Assembly: GCF_000400995.2 (NCBI RefSeq)
Contig: NZ_DF238944.1
Coordinates: forward strand, 95,967-132,994
DNA from: Acidovorax sp. MR-S7
GTDB taxonomy: Bacteria; Pseudomonadota; Gammaproteobacteria; Burkholderiales; Burkholderiaceae_C
Length of the DNA stretch: 37,028 nt
Direction of reading: 5' to 3'
In this document: positions 7,266 through 15,828 of the stretch, in pieces
Layout of the letters: every line of letters starts with the position of its first letter
How positions within the stretch are numbered: the stretch's first letter is position 1
Position numbers and translations under genes: made by a program
The notes under the pieces: generated by a model
The model's database searches: none
Told to the model about the DNA's origin: nothing
The model's input: only the letters and a program-made list of their open reading frames with translations

Positions 7266-8431
7266 CAGAATGCCTCGATGTCCAGGATGTCCGCCGCCTG
7301 CAGTGCGGTCGCACGCACCTGCTCCGCCGTGCTGCCGGTCACGTTCAGGTGGCCCATCTTGCGCCCGCGCTTGGGCTGCGTCTTGCCGTACAGGTGCAGG
7401 TGGCAGCCGGGCAGGGCCAGCACGCGGTCCCAGGCGGGGCTGGCGGGCGCGTCGCCGCCGTGCGCGAACCACAGATCGCCCAGCAGGTTCAGCATGATGG
7501 CGGGGCTGTGCTGGCGCGGCGGTGTGAGCGGCAGGCCGGCCATGCAGCGCACCTGCAGCGCGAACTGCGAGACGTCGCAGGCGTCCTGGCTGTAGTGGCC
7601 GCTGTTGTGCGGGCGCGGGGCGATCTCGTTGACCACCAGCCGGCCGTCCTGCAGCACGAAGAATTCCACGCACAGCACGCCCACGTACTGCAGGCCGTCT
7701 GCTACGGATTTCGCAGCTGCCAGCGATTGACTGGCAAGCGCTGGAGGCAGATTTCCCTCATAAACCTCGGTCACGGCCAGGATGCCGCCCCGGTGCAGGT
7801 TGCGCTGCACCGGCAAGTGCACCACGGTGCCGTCGCGGCCGCGCGCCACGATGACCGAGCATTCGTGCGCCAGCGGCAGCATCTGCTCCAGCACGCAGGG
7901 CACGCGGCCGAGCTGCTCCCATGCGGCGGCCAGCTCCCCGGGCGTGTGCACGCGCGCCTGGCCCTTGCCGTCGTAGCCCAGGCGGGCGGTCTTGAGGATG
8001 CCGGGCAGCAGGGCCGCGTCCACGGCGGCGAGCTGCGCGGGTGTCTCGATCACTGCATGCGGTGCCACGGGTACGCCGCACTGCACGAAATGCGCCTTCT
8101 CGCGCGCGCGGTCCTGGGCGATGGCCACGGCGCTGCCGGCGGGCGACACCGGCAGGCTGCGCGCCAGCGTGTCGAGAGCGGCAGCGGGCACGTTCTCGAA
8201 CTCGGTCGTGACGGCGGCGCAGGCCTGGGCCAGCGCGGCCAGGCCCTGCGGGTCGTCGTAGCCGGTCCGGATGTGGTGGTGGCTCACCAGCCCGGCGGGG
8301 CTGTCGGCGTCCGGATCGAGCACGGCGGTGAAGTAGCCCATGGCCTGCGCGGCATGCACGAACATGCGGCCGAGCTGGCCGCCCCCCAGCACGCCCAGCG
8401 TGGCGCCGGGCAGGGTCACGCCCTCGCTCAT
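7265..8431 (-). CDS. purK: N5-carboxyaminoimidazole ribonucleotide synthetase
   Basis: A 388-residue ATP-grasp enzyme that converts AIR, bicarbonate and ATP to N5-CAIR in purine synthesis; PurE then rearranges the product. The N-terminal GVLGGGQLGRM loop (about residues 13-23), TTEFENVP, the ATP-grasp lysine region ILKTARLGYDGKGQ and NEIAPRPHNSGHYS are all typical. Its ATG overlaps the purE stop by four bases (ATGA). Oddity: the DNA encoding the segment ALASQSLAAAKSVADG carries a family-A repeat on the opposite strand. E. coli PurK as recalled has ordinary sequence of nearly equal length there, so the repeat appears to substitute for coding sequence rather than lengthen it. Confidence 0.93.
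   Translation of the reverse strand: MSEGVTLPGATLGVLGGGQLGRMFVHAAQAMGYFTAVLDPDADSPAGLVSHHHIRTGYDDPQGLAALAQACAAVTTEFENVPAAALDTLARSLPVSPAGSAVAIAQDRAREKAHFVQCGVPVAPHAVIETPAQLAAVDAALLPGILKTARLGYDGKGQARVHTPGELAAAWEQLGRVPCVLEQMLPLAHECSVIVARGRDGTVVHLPVQRNLHRGGILAVTEVYEGNLPPALASQSLAAAKSVADGLQYVGVLCVEFFVLQDGRLVVNEIAPRPHNSGHYSQDACDVSQFALQVRCMAGLPLTPPRQHSPAIMLNLLGDLWFAHGGDAPASPAWDRVLALPGCHLHLYGKTQPKRGRKMGHLNVTGSTAEQVRATALQAADILDIEAF
7700..7755 (+). repeat. Family-A repeat inside purK (copy A1)
   Basis: The left arm AGCTGCCAGCG (7715-7725) and right arm AAGCGCTGGAGGC (7736-7748) match the other copies, and so does the upstream extension TGCTACGGATTT. The CCAGCG/CGCTGG pair forms a dyad. The copy is read antisense by purK without breaking its frame. 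Confidence 0.7.
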
Positions 8432-8925
8432 GCGGCCACCGGCGGCAGGGCCATGGCACGCGCGGCGGCGGTCTGCTCGGCGCGGAAGGCATCGAGCCGC
8501 TCGCGCAGCGCGGGGTTCTCGTTGGCCAGCAGCGCCACGGCGAAGAGGGCCGCGTTGGCCGCGCCGGCCGCGCCGATGGCGAAGGTGGCCACCGGCACGC
8601 CCTTGGGCATCTGCACGATGGAGTGCAGCGAGTCCACGCCCTGCAGGTGGCGGCTGGCCACGGGCACGCCCAGCACCGGCACGGTGGTCTTGGCGGCGAT
8701 CATGCCGGGCAGGTGGGCGGCGCCGCCGGCACCGGCGATGATGGCCTTCAAGCCCCGGCCTGCGGCGGCCTCGGCGTAGGCGAACATGTCGTCGGGCATG
8801 CGGTGGGCCGAAACCACCTGCGCTTCGTGCGCGATACCGAATTGCTGGAGAATCTGCACTGCGTGCTGCATGGTCTCCCAGTCGCTGGAAGAGCCCATGA
8901 CCACGCCGATCTGGATGGGTTGCAT
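8428..8925 (-). CDS. purE: N5-carboxyaminoimidazole ribonucleotide mutase
   Basis: A 165-residue class I PurE, which converts N5-CAIR to CAIR. The signature GVVMGSSSDWETMQ (residues 7-20), the catalytic VVSAHRMP with His41, the AGAGGAAHLPGMIAA loop, VPVLGVPV and SIVQMPKGVPVATFAIG are all as in E. coli PurE. The start MQPIQIG at 8925 is the family start; longer readings only shadow the thioredoxin gene on the other strand. It is the first gene of the purE-purK-tsaC operon. A TAAAAT box on the minus strand (8966-8971) is a candidate -10, giving a leader of roughly 35 bases without a clear Shine-Dalgarno site. Confidence 0.93.
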   Translation of the reverse strand: MQPIQIGVVMGSSSDWETMQHAVQILQQFGIAHEAQVVSAHRMPDDMFAYAEAAAGRGLKAIIAGAGGAAHLPGMIAAKTTVPVLGVPVASRHLQGVDSLHSIVQMPKGVPVATFAIGAAGAANAALFAVALLANENPALRERLDAFRAEQTAAARAMALPPVAA

Positions 8926-8983
8926 GAGAGGGTGGGCGCTGCCGCCTGCCGAAGTGGAACCCGCGATTTTACTTTTGGTGTGC

Positions 8984-9919
8984 ATGCACGCCGACACAGA
9001 GCCCAAGCACATGATGGACGTCACCCTCGAAACCTTTGAAACCGAAGTCGTCGCCGCGTCGATGGAGGTGCCTGTGCTGGTGGACTTCTGGGCGCCCTGG
9101 TGCGGCCCGTGCAAGACGCTGGGGCCGGTGCTGGAGAAGCTGGAGGTGGAGTACGCCGGCCGCTTCAAGCTGGTGAAGATCGACTCCGACCAGGAGCAGC
9201 AGCTGGCCGCCATGTTCGGCATCCGCAGCATCCCCACCTGCGTGCTGATGATGAACGGCCAGCCGGTGGACGGCTTCATGGGCGCACAGCCCGAGGGCCA
9301 GTTGCGCGCCTTCCTCGACAAGCACGTGCCCAGCGCCGAGGTGCTCGAAGCCGAGACGCAGGAGGAAGAAGCCCTGGATGCGCTGGCCGAGGGCGACACC
9401 GATGCCGCCCTGGAAAAACTGCAGCACGCCGTGGCCACCGACCCCGCCAACGACGATGCGCGCTTCGACTACGTGCGGCTGCTGCTGCAGCTCGGACGCG
9501 AGGACGATGCCAAGGTGGCCTTCGCCCCCGTGATCACCAAGGCCGACACCTCGCGCCGCCTGTCGGCGCTCAAGGCCTGGATGGATGCTCTTGATTTCAT
9601 AGCTGTCAGCGCTCATGGGGAAAGCGCTGGAGCCGATTTTGACGCCAAGATCGCCGCCAACAAACGCGACTTCGAGGCGCGCTTCGGCCGCGCACGCTGG
9701 CTCATGGCCCGCCAGCGCTGGCAGGAGGCGATGGACGAGCTGCTCGAAATCCTGATGCGCGACAAATCCTGGAACGACGAGGCGGCGCGCAAGGCCTACG
9801 TGGCGGTGCTGGAGATCATCGCCCCGCCGCCGGTGAAGGTGGCCGACGGCCAGATCCCGCCCGAAGACCCCGTAGTGGCCACCTACCGCCGCCGCCTGTC
9901 CAGCGTCGTGCTGAGTTGA
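8984..9919 (+). CDS. Thioredoxin-domain protein with TPR tail (CnoX/YbbN-like)
   Basis: A 311-residue protein. The N-terminal thioredoxin domain (about residues 10-120) carries VLVDFWAPWCGPCKTLGP with an intact W-C-G-P-C redox motif and the cis-Pro segment IRSIPTCVL. The C-terminal two thirds are helical and repeat-like (ALDALAEGDTDAALEKLQ and so on), as in the TPR part of YbbN/CnoX, a redox-linked chaperone holdase. E. coli CnoX lacks a CxxC with redox activity of this kind, so this one may act as a true thioredoxin as well. ATGs at 9011 and 9014 are alternative starts and give the usual family N-terminus (MDVTLETF); none has a good ribosome-binding site. A family-A repeat lies in frame within it near residue 210. 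Confidence 0.85.
   Translation: MHADTEPKHMMDVTLETFETEVVAASMEVPVLVDFWAPWCGPCKTLGPVLEKLEVEYAGRFKLVKIDSDQEQQLAAMFGIRSIPTCVLMMNGQPVDGFMGAQPEGQLRAFLDKHVPSAEVLEAETQEEEALDALAEGDTDAALEKLQHAVATDPANDDARFDYVRLLLQLGREDDAKVAFAPVITKADTSRRLSALKAWMDALDFIAVSAHGESAGADFDAKIAANKRDFEARFGRARWLMARQRWQEAMDELLEILMRDKSWNDEAARKAYVAVLEIIAPPPVKVADGQIPPEDPVVATYRRRLSSVVLS
9584..9640 (+). repeat. Family-A repeat inside the thioredoxin gene (copy A2)
   Basis: The left arm ATAGCTGTCAGCGCT (9599-9613) and right arm AAAGCGCTGGAGCCGATTTT (9621-9640) are preceded by TGCTCTTGATTTC, the same leading extension as copies A1 and A5. It is read in sense and encodes FIAVSAHGESAGADFD in a region where relatives, as recalled, vary in sequence. 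Confidence 0.7.
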
Positions 9920-10724
9920 CGCGGCGCTGGCCGCGCTGCTGCTGGCCGGATGCGCCGGCGCTCCCCCCCGCGCCCGACGCGGCCATCACCGGCACCGTCC
10001 TCTCGCGCGAGCGGCTCTGCGTGCCGCCGGATGCGCTGTTCGATGCGGCGCTCATGGACGTCACGCGCGTGGGCGACCCGCCCGCCGTGCTGGGCCGCCA
10101 GCGCATCGACCCGGCGGGGCCGCTGCCCTACCAGCTGCGCATCCCCTACCACGCGGCGCGCATCCATGCGCAGGGCCGCTACGAGGTGCGCGCCGCCGTC
10201 ACCCAGCGCGGGCGCCTGGTGCTCGATACGCCGGGCGTGCACCCGGTGCTGATCGACCCCGCCTTCCGGCACGTGGACGTGATCCTGGCCCGCGTGCCGC
10301 AGCAGGAGGCCGCCTGGGACGCGGCCGTGCCGCTGCGGCAGACCTACTGGAAGCTCGTGGAAGTGGTGGACGCCGCACCGGTGTCCGCGCCGGCCGCCGG
10401 TGCCAGCCCACGCACCTCGTCCTGCAGCGCGACGGCGGCCAGGCGGCGGGCTCGGGCGGCTGCAACCGTTTCACGGCCCGCTACGCACAGGAGGGCGGGC
10501 AATTGCGTTTTTATGCCCTGGTGTCGGGCCTGCAGCTGTGCCTGCAGGGCGGGGCGAGCGAGATGGCCTACCTGCAGCAGCTCGGCGCCGTGGCCTTCTA
10601 CCGGCAGCAGGGGCGGGAGCTGGAGCTGCGCGGCACGGACGGCAAGCCGCTGCTGCGCTTCGTGGCCGAAGAGTGGGGCGAGCCCCGCCTGGACGAAGGC
10701 GAGCCGCCCCTGCTGCCCCAGTGA
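9916..10724 (+). pseudogene. Frameshifted YbaY-like / META-domain (HslJ-like) lipoprotein
   Basis: Three reading frames must be joined to recover one protein. A lipobox-like ALLLAGC is encoded at 9936-9953 in one frame without a start codon. After a run of seven C (9963-9969) the frame shifts to a YbaY/YscW-like domain (AAITGTVLSRERLCVPPDALF through FRHVDVILARV) that ends in TYWKLVEV, the usual entry to a META domain. Near 10403-10413 a second shift, consistent with loss of one C, moves to the frame encoding GSGGCNRFTARYAQ and the rest of the META domain, ending at TGA 10722-10724. The start TTG at 9916 overlaps the thioredoxin stop. Either the gene is dead or there are base errors at homopolymers; the sequence alone cannot decide. 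Confidence 0.7.
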
Positions 10725-10734
10725 CGCGGCGGCG

Positions 10735-11655
10735 TCAGGCCGTGAGGCGCTGCAGTGCCTCGCGGTACTTGGCGGCGGTTTTCTCGACCACCTCGCGCGG
10801 CAGGCGCGGCGCCGGGGCCGTCTTGTTCCAGGGCTTGCCGCCCACCTGGGCCTGCTCCAGCCAGTCGCGCACGAACTGTTTGTCGTAGCTGGGCGGGTTC
10901 TCGCCCTGGGCCAGCGCCTCGGCGTAGCCCTCCACGGGCCAGTAGCGCGAGCTGTCGGGCGTGAGCACCTCGTCCATCAGCACCAGCGTGCCGTCGGGCG
11001 CCAGGCCGAACTCGAACTTGGTGTCGGCGATGATCATGCCCTTCTCCAGCGCGATGGCGGCGGCGGCCTCGTAGAGCTGGATGGAGATGTCGCGGATCTT
11101 CGTGGCCAGCTCCAGGCCCACCATCTCCACCGTGCGCTCGAAACTGATGTTCTCGTCGTGCTCGCCCATCGCCGCCTTGGCTGCCGGGGTGTAGATGGTG
11201 TGCGGCAGCTTGGCGGCATTGGTCAGGCCCTCGGGCAACTGCACGCCGCACACCGAGCGGGACTCCTGGTACTCCTTCCAGCCGCTGCCCGCGAGGTAGC
11301 CGCGCACCACGGCCTCCACCGGAATGGGCTTGAGGCGCTGCACGAGCATGGAGCGTCCCTGCACCTGCGGCACTTCGGCGGGCGCGACCACGCTCTCGGG
11401 CACCTCGCCCGTCAGGTGGTTGGGCACGATGTGGCCCAGCTTGTCGAACCAGAACAGCGCCATGCGGGTGAGCAGCTCGCCCTTGCCGGGGATCGGCTCG
11501 CCCATGATCACGTCGAAGGCCGACAGGCGGTCGCTGGCCACCATGAGGATGCGGTCCTCGCCCACGGCGTAGTTGTCGCGCACCTTGCCACGCGCCAGCA
11601 GCGGCAGGGAGGTCAGGGCGGAGGTGTGCAGGGCGGAAGAGCTGGGCTGGGTCAT
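10735..11655 (-). CDS. purC: Phosphoribosylaminoimidazole-succinocarboxamide synthase
   Basis: A 306-residue SAICAR synthetase, which joins CAIR and aspartate with ATP, the step right after PurE/PurK. Typical segments are [33 protein letters not shown] (residues about 20-52), [46 protein letters not shown] and [14 protein letters not shown]. The length matches the longer purC type found in many betaproteobacteria. The start MTQPSSS at 11655 is the first Met before the conserved region; a TAGAAT box on the minus strand (11724-11729) supports transcription from there with a leader of about 60 bases. It is convergent with the broken lipoprotein gene, 10 bases apart. Confidence 0.93.
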   Translation of the reverse strand: MTQPSSSALHTSALTSLPLLARGKVRDNYAVGEDRILMVASDRLSAFDVIMGEPIPGKGELLTRMALFWFDKLGHIVPNHLTGEVPESVVAPAEVPQVQGRSMLVQRLKPIPVEAVVRGYLAGSGWKEYQESRSVCGVQLPEGLTNAAKLPHTIYTPAAKAAMGEHDENISFERTVEMVGLELATKIRDISIQLYEAAAAIALEKGMIIADTKFEFGLAPDGTLVLMDEVLTPDSSRYWPVEGYAEALAQGENPPSYDKQFVRDWLEQAQVGGKPWNKTAPAPRLPREVVEKTAAKYREALQRLTA

Positions 11656-11723
11656 GGCGGTCGAACGGAAGGCGCGCGGTGAACGGAGGGAAGGGGCGGC
11701 GAAAGCGCCGGGCCAGGCGGGAA

Positions 11724-11729
11724 ATTCTA
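11724..11729 (-). promoter_or_regulatory. Candidate -10 box for purC
   Basis: TAGAAT on the minus strand, 69 bases upstream of the purC ATG. The same hexamer occurs upstream of leuS. No clear -35 box. Confidence 0.35.
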
Positions 11730-11870
11730 GCGGCCGCGCCTGCGGCGGGCTGGCTGGGCGGCAGGCGGGGGGTGGCGCGCCCCGCAGGGGAGGCAACCGG
11801 ATGATTGTGATGCTTTTTGGCGGGTTTGACATCGGCCCGTCATAACCCGTGCGCTGCGGACGGGATCGCG

Positions 11871-11899
11871 TTGCTTTTCACGGGGGGCGGGCGCATAGT
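11871..11899 (+). promoter_or_regulatory. Candidate sigma-70 promoter for hpf
   Basis: TTGCTT (11871-11876), a 17-base spacer and CATAGT (11894-11899) lie about 90 bases upstream of the hpf ATG. The rest of the 335-base purC-hpf gap shows only GC-rich sequence and a TTGACA at 11826-11831 that has no partner at correct spacing. Confidence 0.4.
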
Positions 11900-11990
11900 G
11901 AACCCATGCCTGAATGCATTCACGTTCGCTAGCCGCCCTGGACCGGTACGGGGCGGTGTTCTTCAACTGTGTAGTCACAGGAGACTTTCT

Positions 11991-12341
11991 ATGAACTTGA
12001 CGATCAGCGGCCATCATCTCGAAGTGACCCCCGCATTGCGCAGTTACGTGACCTCCAAGCTGGAGCGGATCACGCGCCATTTCGACCAGGTGGTGGATGT
12101 CAAGGTCCTACTGACCGTGGAGAAGCAAAAGGAAAAGGAAAAGCGCCAGCGCGCCGAATGCAACGTGCATGTGAAAGGAAGCGATCTCTTTGCCGAAAGC
12201 ACCCATTTCGATCTGTATGCCGCCGTCGATGAACTGATCGACAAGCTCGACCGCCAGGTCGTGCGCTACAAGGACCGACTGCAGGACCACCAGGCCGGCG
12301 TGCGCCGGGCCACCATCCAGGCCGCCGGCGCGGCCGCATGA
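11991..12341 (+). CDS. hpf: Ribosome hibernation-promoting factor, short form
   Basis: A 116-residue HPF/RaiA-family protein that binds the 30S decoding region and stabilises inactive 100S ribosomes in stationary phase. [32 protein letters not shown], the Lys/Glu-rich [17 protein letters not shown] and [24 protein letters not shown] follow the family throughout. The short length indicates the gammaproteobacterial-type short HPF, which needs a separate RMF-like partner, not the long form. CAGGAGA at 11978-11984 sets the start. A strong terminator follows, so ptsN probably relies partly on its own promoter although hpf-ptsN order is conserved. Confidence 0.92.
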   Translation: MNLTISGHHLEVTPALRSYVTSKLERITRHFDQVVDVKVLLTVEKQKEKEKRQRAECNVHVKGSDLFAESTHFDLYAAVDELIDKLDRQVVRYKDRLQDHQAGVRRATIQAAGAAA

Positions 12342-12362
12342 AGCAGCCTGCGGCGCTGCAAC

Positions 12363-12386
12363 AACCGCCCTTCGGGGCGGTTTTTT
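12363..12386 (+). terminator. Rho-independent terminator after hpf
   Basis: AACCGCCC and GGGCGGTT pair perfectly around a TTCG tetraloop (12371-12374) and are followed by a T run to 12386. Confidence 0.9.
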
Positions 12387-12426
12387 GTTGCTCTTGGATA
12401 CACTCTCAGGGTTTCCGCTAGGCGTG

Positions 12427-12432
12427 CATAAT
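12427..12432 (+). promoter_or_regulatory. Candidate -10 box for ptsN
   Basis: CATAAT lies 15 bases before the ptsN ATG, downstream of the hpf terminator, which implies a very short leader. A TTGGAT at 12394-12399 is too far away (27 bases) to be a normal -35. Confidence 0.35.
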
Positions 12433-12447
12433 CGTCGCTCACTCACC

Positions 12448-12915
12448 ATGAATCGACTTGCTTCCATACTGCCTCCCGCACAAGTGCTCGTGAGCGTCGA
12501 TGCCACCAGCAAAAAACGTGCGTTCGAAGAGGCGGGCCTGTTGTTCGAAAGCCAGCATGGCTTGTCGCGGGCCTTGATCACCGACAGCCTGTTTGCGCGC
12601 GAGCGGCTGGGCTCCACGGGCCTGGGCCATGGCGTGGCCATTCCGCACGGACGCATCAAGGGGCTCAAGTCGCCCATGGCGGCCGTGTTCCAGCTCGCCC
12701 AGCCGATCGGGTTCGACGCGCCCGACGAACAGCCCGTGGCGCTGCTGATCTTCCTGCTGGTGCCCGAGGCGGCCACGCAGAAGCATCTGGAGATCCTTTC
12801 GGAGATCGCCGAGCTGCTGAGTGACAGCGCCCTGCGCGAGCGGCTTAAGGGCTGCGCCGACGCGCAATTGCTGCACGGCCTGATCGCGGACTGGCTGCCG
12901 GCCCAGAGCGCCTGA
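12448..12915 (+). CDS. ptsN: Nitrogen-regulatory PTS enzyme IIA
   Basis: A 155-residue EIIA-Ntr. It accepts phosphate from NPr/HPr and regulates potassium transport, nitrogen and carbon responses by protein contact. The phosphorylated histidine is His67 within [12 protein letters not shown], equivalent to His73 of E. coli. Helical segments [27 protein letters not shown] are typical. It is followed after 10 bases by hprK, the standard betaproteobacterial ptsN-hprK pair. In E. coli EIIA-Ntr controls Trk/Kdp potassium uptake; trkA and trkH lie 21 kb downstream here, a link that is only suggestive. Confidence 0.93.
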   Translation: MNRLASILPPAQVLVSVDATSKKRAFEEAGLLFESQHGLSRALITDSLFARERLGSTGLGHGVAIPHGRIKGLKSPMAAVFQLAQPIGFDAPDEQPVALLIFLLVPEAATQKHLEILSEIAELLSDSALRERLKGCADAQLLHGLIADWLPAQSA

Positions 12916-12925
12916 CGCCGCCGCC

Positions 12926-13879
12926 GTGAAACCCACCGTCGTCAGCGCCGATGTCCTCTTCGAGGAGTTCCGCAGCCTGCTGAAGTGGGAATGGGTGGCG
13001 GGGCTGGGCGCCTCCGAGCGCCGCTTCGCCGAGGTTGCGGTGCGGGCTGCGCGCTCGGGCGCCGACCTGGTCGGCTACCTGAACTACATCCACCCCTACC
13101 GCGTGCAGATCCTGGGCGAGCGCGAGGTCGCCTACCTGACCAACGCCACGCCGGAGGATTGCAAGCGCCGCATCGCGCGTATCGTTACGCTGGAGCCGCC
13201 GGTGCTGGTGCTGGCCGACGGGCAGCGCGCGGTGCCCGAGCTGGTGTCGATGTGCGAGCGTGCGCAGATTCCCATGTTCTCCACGCGGGAGTCGGCGGCC
13301 TTCGTGATCGACGTGCTGCGCGCCTACCTGTCCAAGCACTTCGCTGACCGCACCACCATGCACGGCGTGTTCATGGACATCCTGGGACTGGGCGTGCTCA
13401 TCACCGGCGAGTCGGGCTTGGGCAAGAGCGAGCTGGGGCTGGAGCTGATCACGCGCGGCAACGGCCTCGTGGCCGACGACGCGGTGGACCTCTACCGCAT
13501 CAACCAGACCACCATCGAGGGCAAGTGTCCCGAACTGCTGCAGAACCTGCTGGAGGTGCGCGGCATCGGCCTGCTGGACATCCGCGCCATCTTCGGCGAG
13601 ACGGCGGTGCGCCGGCGCATGCGCCTGAAGCTCATCGTGCACCTGGTGCGCAAGGAAACGCTGGAGCGCGACTACGAGCGCATGCCCTACGAGCCACTCA
13701 CGCAGGACGTGCTGGGCGTGTCCGTGCTCAAGGTCGTCATCCAGGTGGTGGCAGGGCGCAACATCGCCGTGCTGGTCGAGGCGGCGGTGCGCAACACCAT
13801 CCTGCAGCTGCGCGGCATCGATACCTACCAGGAATTCGTGGAGCGCCACCGGCGCGCCATGGAGCGCGGCGGCGTCTGA
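12926..13879 (+). CDS. hprK: HPr kinase/phosphorylase
   Basis: A 317-residue bifunctional kinase/phosphorylase that acts on a serine of HPr-type phosphocarriers. The Walker A loop GESGLGKS is at residues 161-168, the conserved [10 protein letters not shown] with His146 precedes it, and the HprK signature [18 protein letters not shown] is at about 208-225. The start is a GTG at 12926; no in-frame ATG lies nearby upstream, and VFxEF-like family sequence begins directly after. In proteobacteria without sugar PTS, HprK works with PTS-Ntr proteins, consistent with its partner ptsN. The gene is convergent with fur, six bases apart. Confidence 0.93.
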   Translation: MKPTVVSADVLFEEFRSLLKWEWVAGLGASERRFAEVAVRAARSGADLVGYLNYIHPYRVQILGEREVAYLTNATPEDCKRRIARIVTLEPPVLVLADGQRAVPELVSMCERAQIPMFSTRESAAFVIDVLRAYLSKHFADRTTMHGVFMDILGLGVLITGESGLGKSELGLELITRGNGLVADDAVDLYRINQTTIEGKCPELLQNLLEVRGIGLLDIRAIFGETAVRRRMRLKLIVHLVRKETLERDYERMPYEPLTQDVLGVSVLKVVIQVVAGRNIAVLVEAAVRNTILQLRGIDTYQEFVERHRRAMERGGV

Positions 13880-13885
13880 CGGGCG

Positions 13886-14302
13886 CTACTTCTTCGCGCA
13901 GAGCGCGCACTGGCCGTACAGCGCCATCGCGTGGTCGTGCACCACCCAGCCCTTGGCCTGGGCCACCATCTGCTGGCGCTTCTCGATCTCGGGATCGTAG
14001 AACTCCTCGACCTTGCCGCAGGAGGTGCAGATGAAGTGGTCGTGGTGCTGGCCTTCGTTGAGCTCGTAGACCGCCTTGCCGCTCTCGAAATTGCTGCGGA
14101 TCAGAATGCCCGCCTGCTCGAACTGCGTCAGCACGCGGTACACGGTCGCCAGACCGATGTCGGAGCGCTCTTCCAGCAGCACGCGAAAGACATCTTCGGC
14201 CGTCATATGGCGCTGCGAGCCCTTCTGGAAGATGTCCAGGATCTTCAGGCGGGGCAGCGTTGCCTTGAGGCCGGTGCTCTTGAGTTCGTCGATATTCGTC
14301 AT
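13886..14302 (-). CDS. fur: Ferric uptake regulator
   Basis: A 138-residue Fur repressor. The winged-helix part includes [15 protein letters not shown] (about residues 12-26) and [20 protein letters not shown]. The metal and dimer part has [16 protein letters not shown] (His cluster and CxxC) and the C-terminal CALC second CxxC that binds structural zinc. It represses iron uptake genes when loaded with Fe(II). The gene is divergent from bamE, a widespread betaproteobacterial arrangement. No clear Fur box was recognised in the 80-base gap, so autoregulation is not shown. Confidence 0.95.
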   Translation of the reverse strand: MTNIDELKSTGLKATLPRLKILDIFQKGSQRHMTAEDVFRVLLEERSDIGLATVYRVLTQFEQAGILIRSNFESGKAVYELNEGQHHDHFICTSCGKVEEFYDPEIEKRQQMVAQAKGWVVHDHAMALYGQCALCAKK

Positions 14303-14358
14303 GACAAGGTCTTTCGTGTGCCGAATGGCTGCGCGCAAGGCCCGGGAAATCCAGCCGC

Positions 14359-14364
14359 TACAAT
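14359..14364 (+). promoter_or_regulatory. Candidate -10 box for bamE
   Basis: TACAAT overlaps an in-frame ATG at 14363, which argues that translation starts later, at 14384. No good -35 box is seen. Confidence 0.4.
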
Positions 14365-14383
14365 GAATCGGATCATAGCCCCT

Positions 14384-14941
14384 ATGCAGAAACCCATGTT
14401 TGCTCCCGCCCGTTGGGGCGCCCGCCGGGGCGCCGTTGTGTTGATTGGTGCCGGGATGGCCGCTGCGCTGGCCGGCTGCGCGGGCACCGGCGAACGTGTG
14501 GCCAGCATGGTCACGCCCTACCGGGTGGACGTGGTGCAGGGCAACTTCGTCTCGCGCGAGCAGGTCGAGGCGCTCAAGCCCGGCATGGGCCGCCAGCAGG
14601 TGCGCGAAATCCTGGGCACGCCGCTCATGACCAGCCTGTTCCATGCCGACCGCTGGGAATACGTCTTCACCCTCAAGCGCCCGGATGTCGAGGTGCAGAC
14701 GCGCCGGCTCACCGTGTTCTTCAAGGACAACGTGATGGACCGCGTGGAGGGCGACGAGATGCCCTCCGAATCCGAATTCGTGGCCTCGCTGGCCACCAAG
14801 CTGGCCAAGCCCAAGGTGCCGCAGCTCGAAGCCACCGAGGAGCAGCTCGCGCGCTTCCCCAAACCGCCCGCCGAGGCCGCCGCCGCGCCCGCCGCGCCGC
14901 CGGCCGCGAGCTACCCGCCCCTGGAATCCCCGCGCCGCTGA
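14384..14941 (+). CDS. bamE: Outer membrane assembly lipoprotein BamE (SmpA/OmlA)
   Basis: A 185-residue lipoprotein of the BAM complex that inserts outer membrane proteins. The signal peptide ends in a lipobox ALAGC with Cys32. The SmpA/OmlA domain is clear: [23 protein letters not shown], the [23 protein letters not shown] segment and [20 protein letters not shown] Pro/Ala-rich tail of about 30 residues follows. A longer start at 14363 would fall inside the TACAAT box, and ATG at 14396 is a further alternative, so the start is uncertain by a few residues. It is divergent from fur and is followed by dapB. Confidence 0.9.
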   Translation: MQKPMFAPARWGARRGAVVLIGAGMAAALAGCAGTGERVASMVTPYRVDVVQGNFVSREQVEALKPGMGRQQVREILGTPLMTSLFHADRWEYVFTLKRPDVEVQTRRLTVFFKDNVMDRVEGDEMPSESEFVASLATKLAKPKVPQLEATEEQLARFPKPPAEAAAAPAAPPAASYPPLESPRR

Positions 14942-14999
14942 GGCGACGCCGCGTGCGGCCCTCCTTGCCGCAGGCATTGCACCGAAGACTGCCCCTCAC

Positions 15000-15821
15000 A
15001 TGACCGTTTCCTCTTCCGCCCCCCGCCGCATCGCCGTGGCAGGCGCCTCGGGCCGCATGGGCCGCATGCTTATCGAAGCCATCGCCGCCGACGACGGCTG
15101 CGTGCTCGCCGGCGCGCTCGACGTGTCCGGCAGCCCCGCCATCGGCACCGATGCCGCCGCCTTCCTCGGCCGCACCAGCGGTGTGGCCATCACCGCCGAT
15201 CTGCGCGAGGGGCTGAAGAACGCCGACGTGCTCATCGACTTCACCCGCCCTGAGGGCACGCTGGCCCATGCGGCCGCGTGCGCCGAGATGGGCGTGCAAC
15301 TGGTCGTCGGCACCACGGGCTTTTCCGACGCGCAGAAGGCCGACCTCGCCGCCGCCGCGCAGAAGACCGCCATCGTGCTCGCGCCCAACATGAGCGTGGG
15401 CGTGAACGTCACGCTCAAACTGCTGCAGATGGCCGCCCAGGCCCTGGACACGGGCTACGACATCGAGATCATCGAAGCCCACCACAAGCACAAGGTCGAT
15501 GCGCCCTCGGGCACCGCGCTCAAGATGGGCGAGGTCATCGCCGAGGCACAGGGCACGCGCCTGGCCGACCGCGCCGTCTACGAGCGCTACGGCCACACCG
15601 GCGAGCGCAAGGAAGGCACCATCGGCTTTGCCACCGTGCGCGGCGGCGACATCGTGGGCGACCACACGGTGATGTTCATCGGCGCGGGCGAGCGCGTCGA
15701 AGTCACCCACAAGTCCAACAGCCGCGCCGGCTACGCGCAGGGCAGCCTGCGCGCCGTGCGTTTCCTGGCCGGGCAGCGCACGGGCATGTTCGACATGTTC
15801 GACGTGCTGAAACTCAAGTAG
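15000..15821 (+). CDS. dapB: 4-hydroxy-tetrahydrodipicolinate reductase
   Basis: A 273-residue NAD(P)H-dependent reductase of the diaminopimelate/lysine pathway. The nucleotide loop [11 protein letters not shown] is at residues 13-23, [12 protein letters not shown] and VVGTTGF follow, and the catalytic [15 protein letters not shown] holds His161/His162 and the proton-donating Lys165. The C-terminal [23 protein letters not shown] closes the fold. There is no clear ribosome-binding site in the 58 bases after bamE; co-transcription with bamE is likely. exbB starts seven bases after its stop. Confidence 0.95.
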   Translation: MTVSSSAPRRIAVAGASGRMGRMLIEAIAADDGCVLAGALDVSGSPAIGTDAAAFLGRTSGVAITADLREGLKNADVLIDFTRPEGTLAHAAACAEMGVQLVVGTTGFSDAQKADLAAAAQKTAIVLAPNMSVGVNVTLKLLQMAAQALDTGYDIEIIEAHHKHKVDAPSGTALKMGEVIAEAQGTRLADRAVYERYGHTGERKEGTIGFATVRGGDIVGDHTVMFIGAGERVEVTHKSNSRAGYAQGSLRAVRFLAGQRTGMFDMFDVLKLK

Positions 15822-15828
15822 CCACCCC

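Noticed and set aside
11826-11831. TTGACA upstream of hpf as a promoter
   Set aside because: No -10 box at 16-18 bases; the TTGCTT/CATAGT pair further down fits better.
11855-11875. Possible sigma-54 promoter (GG...GC) upstream of hpf
   Set aside because: No GG and GC pair stands at the required 10-base spacing.
14303-14383. Fur box in the fur-bamE gap
   Set aside because: ATGA and TCAT around 14362-14376 share only four bases with a Fur box half site.
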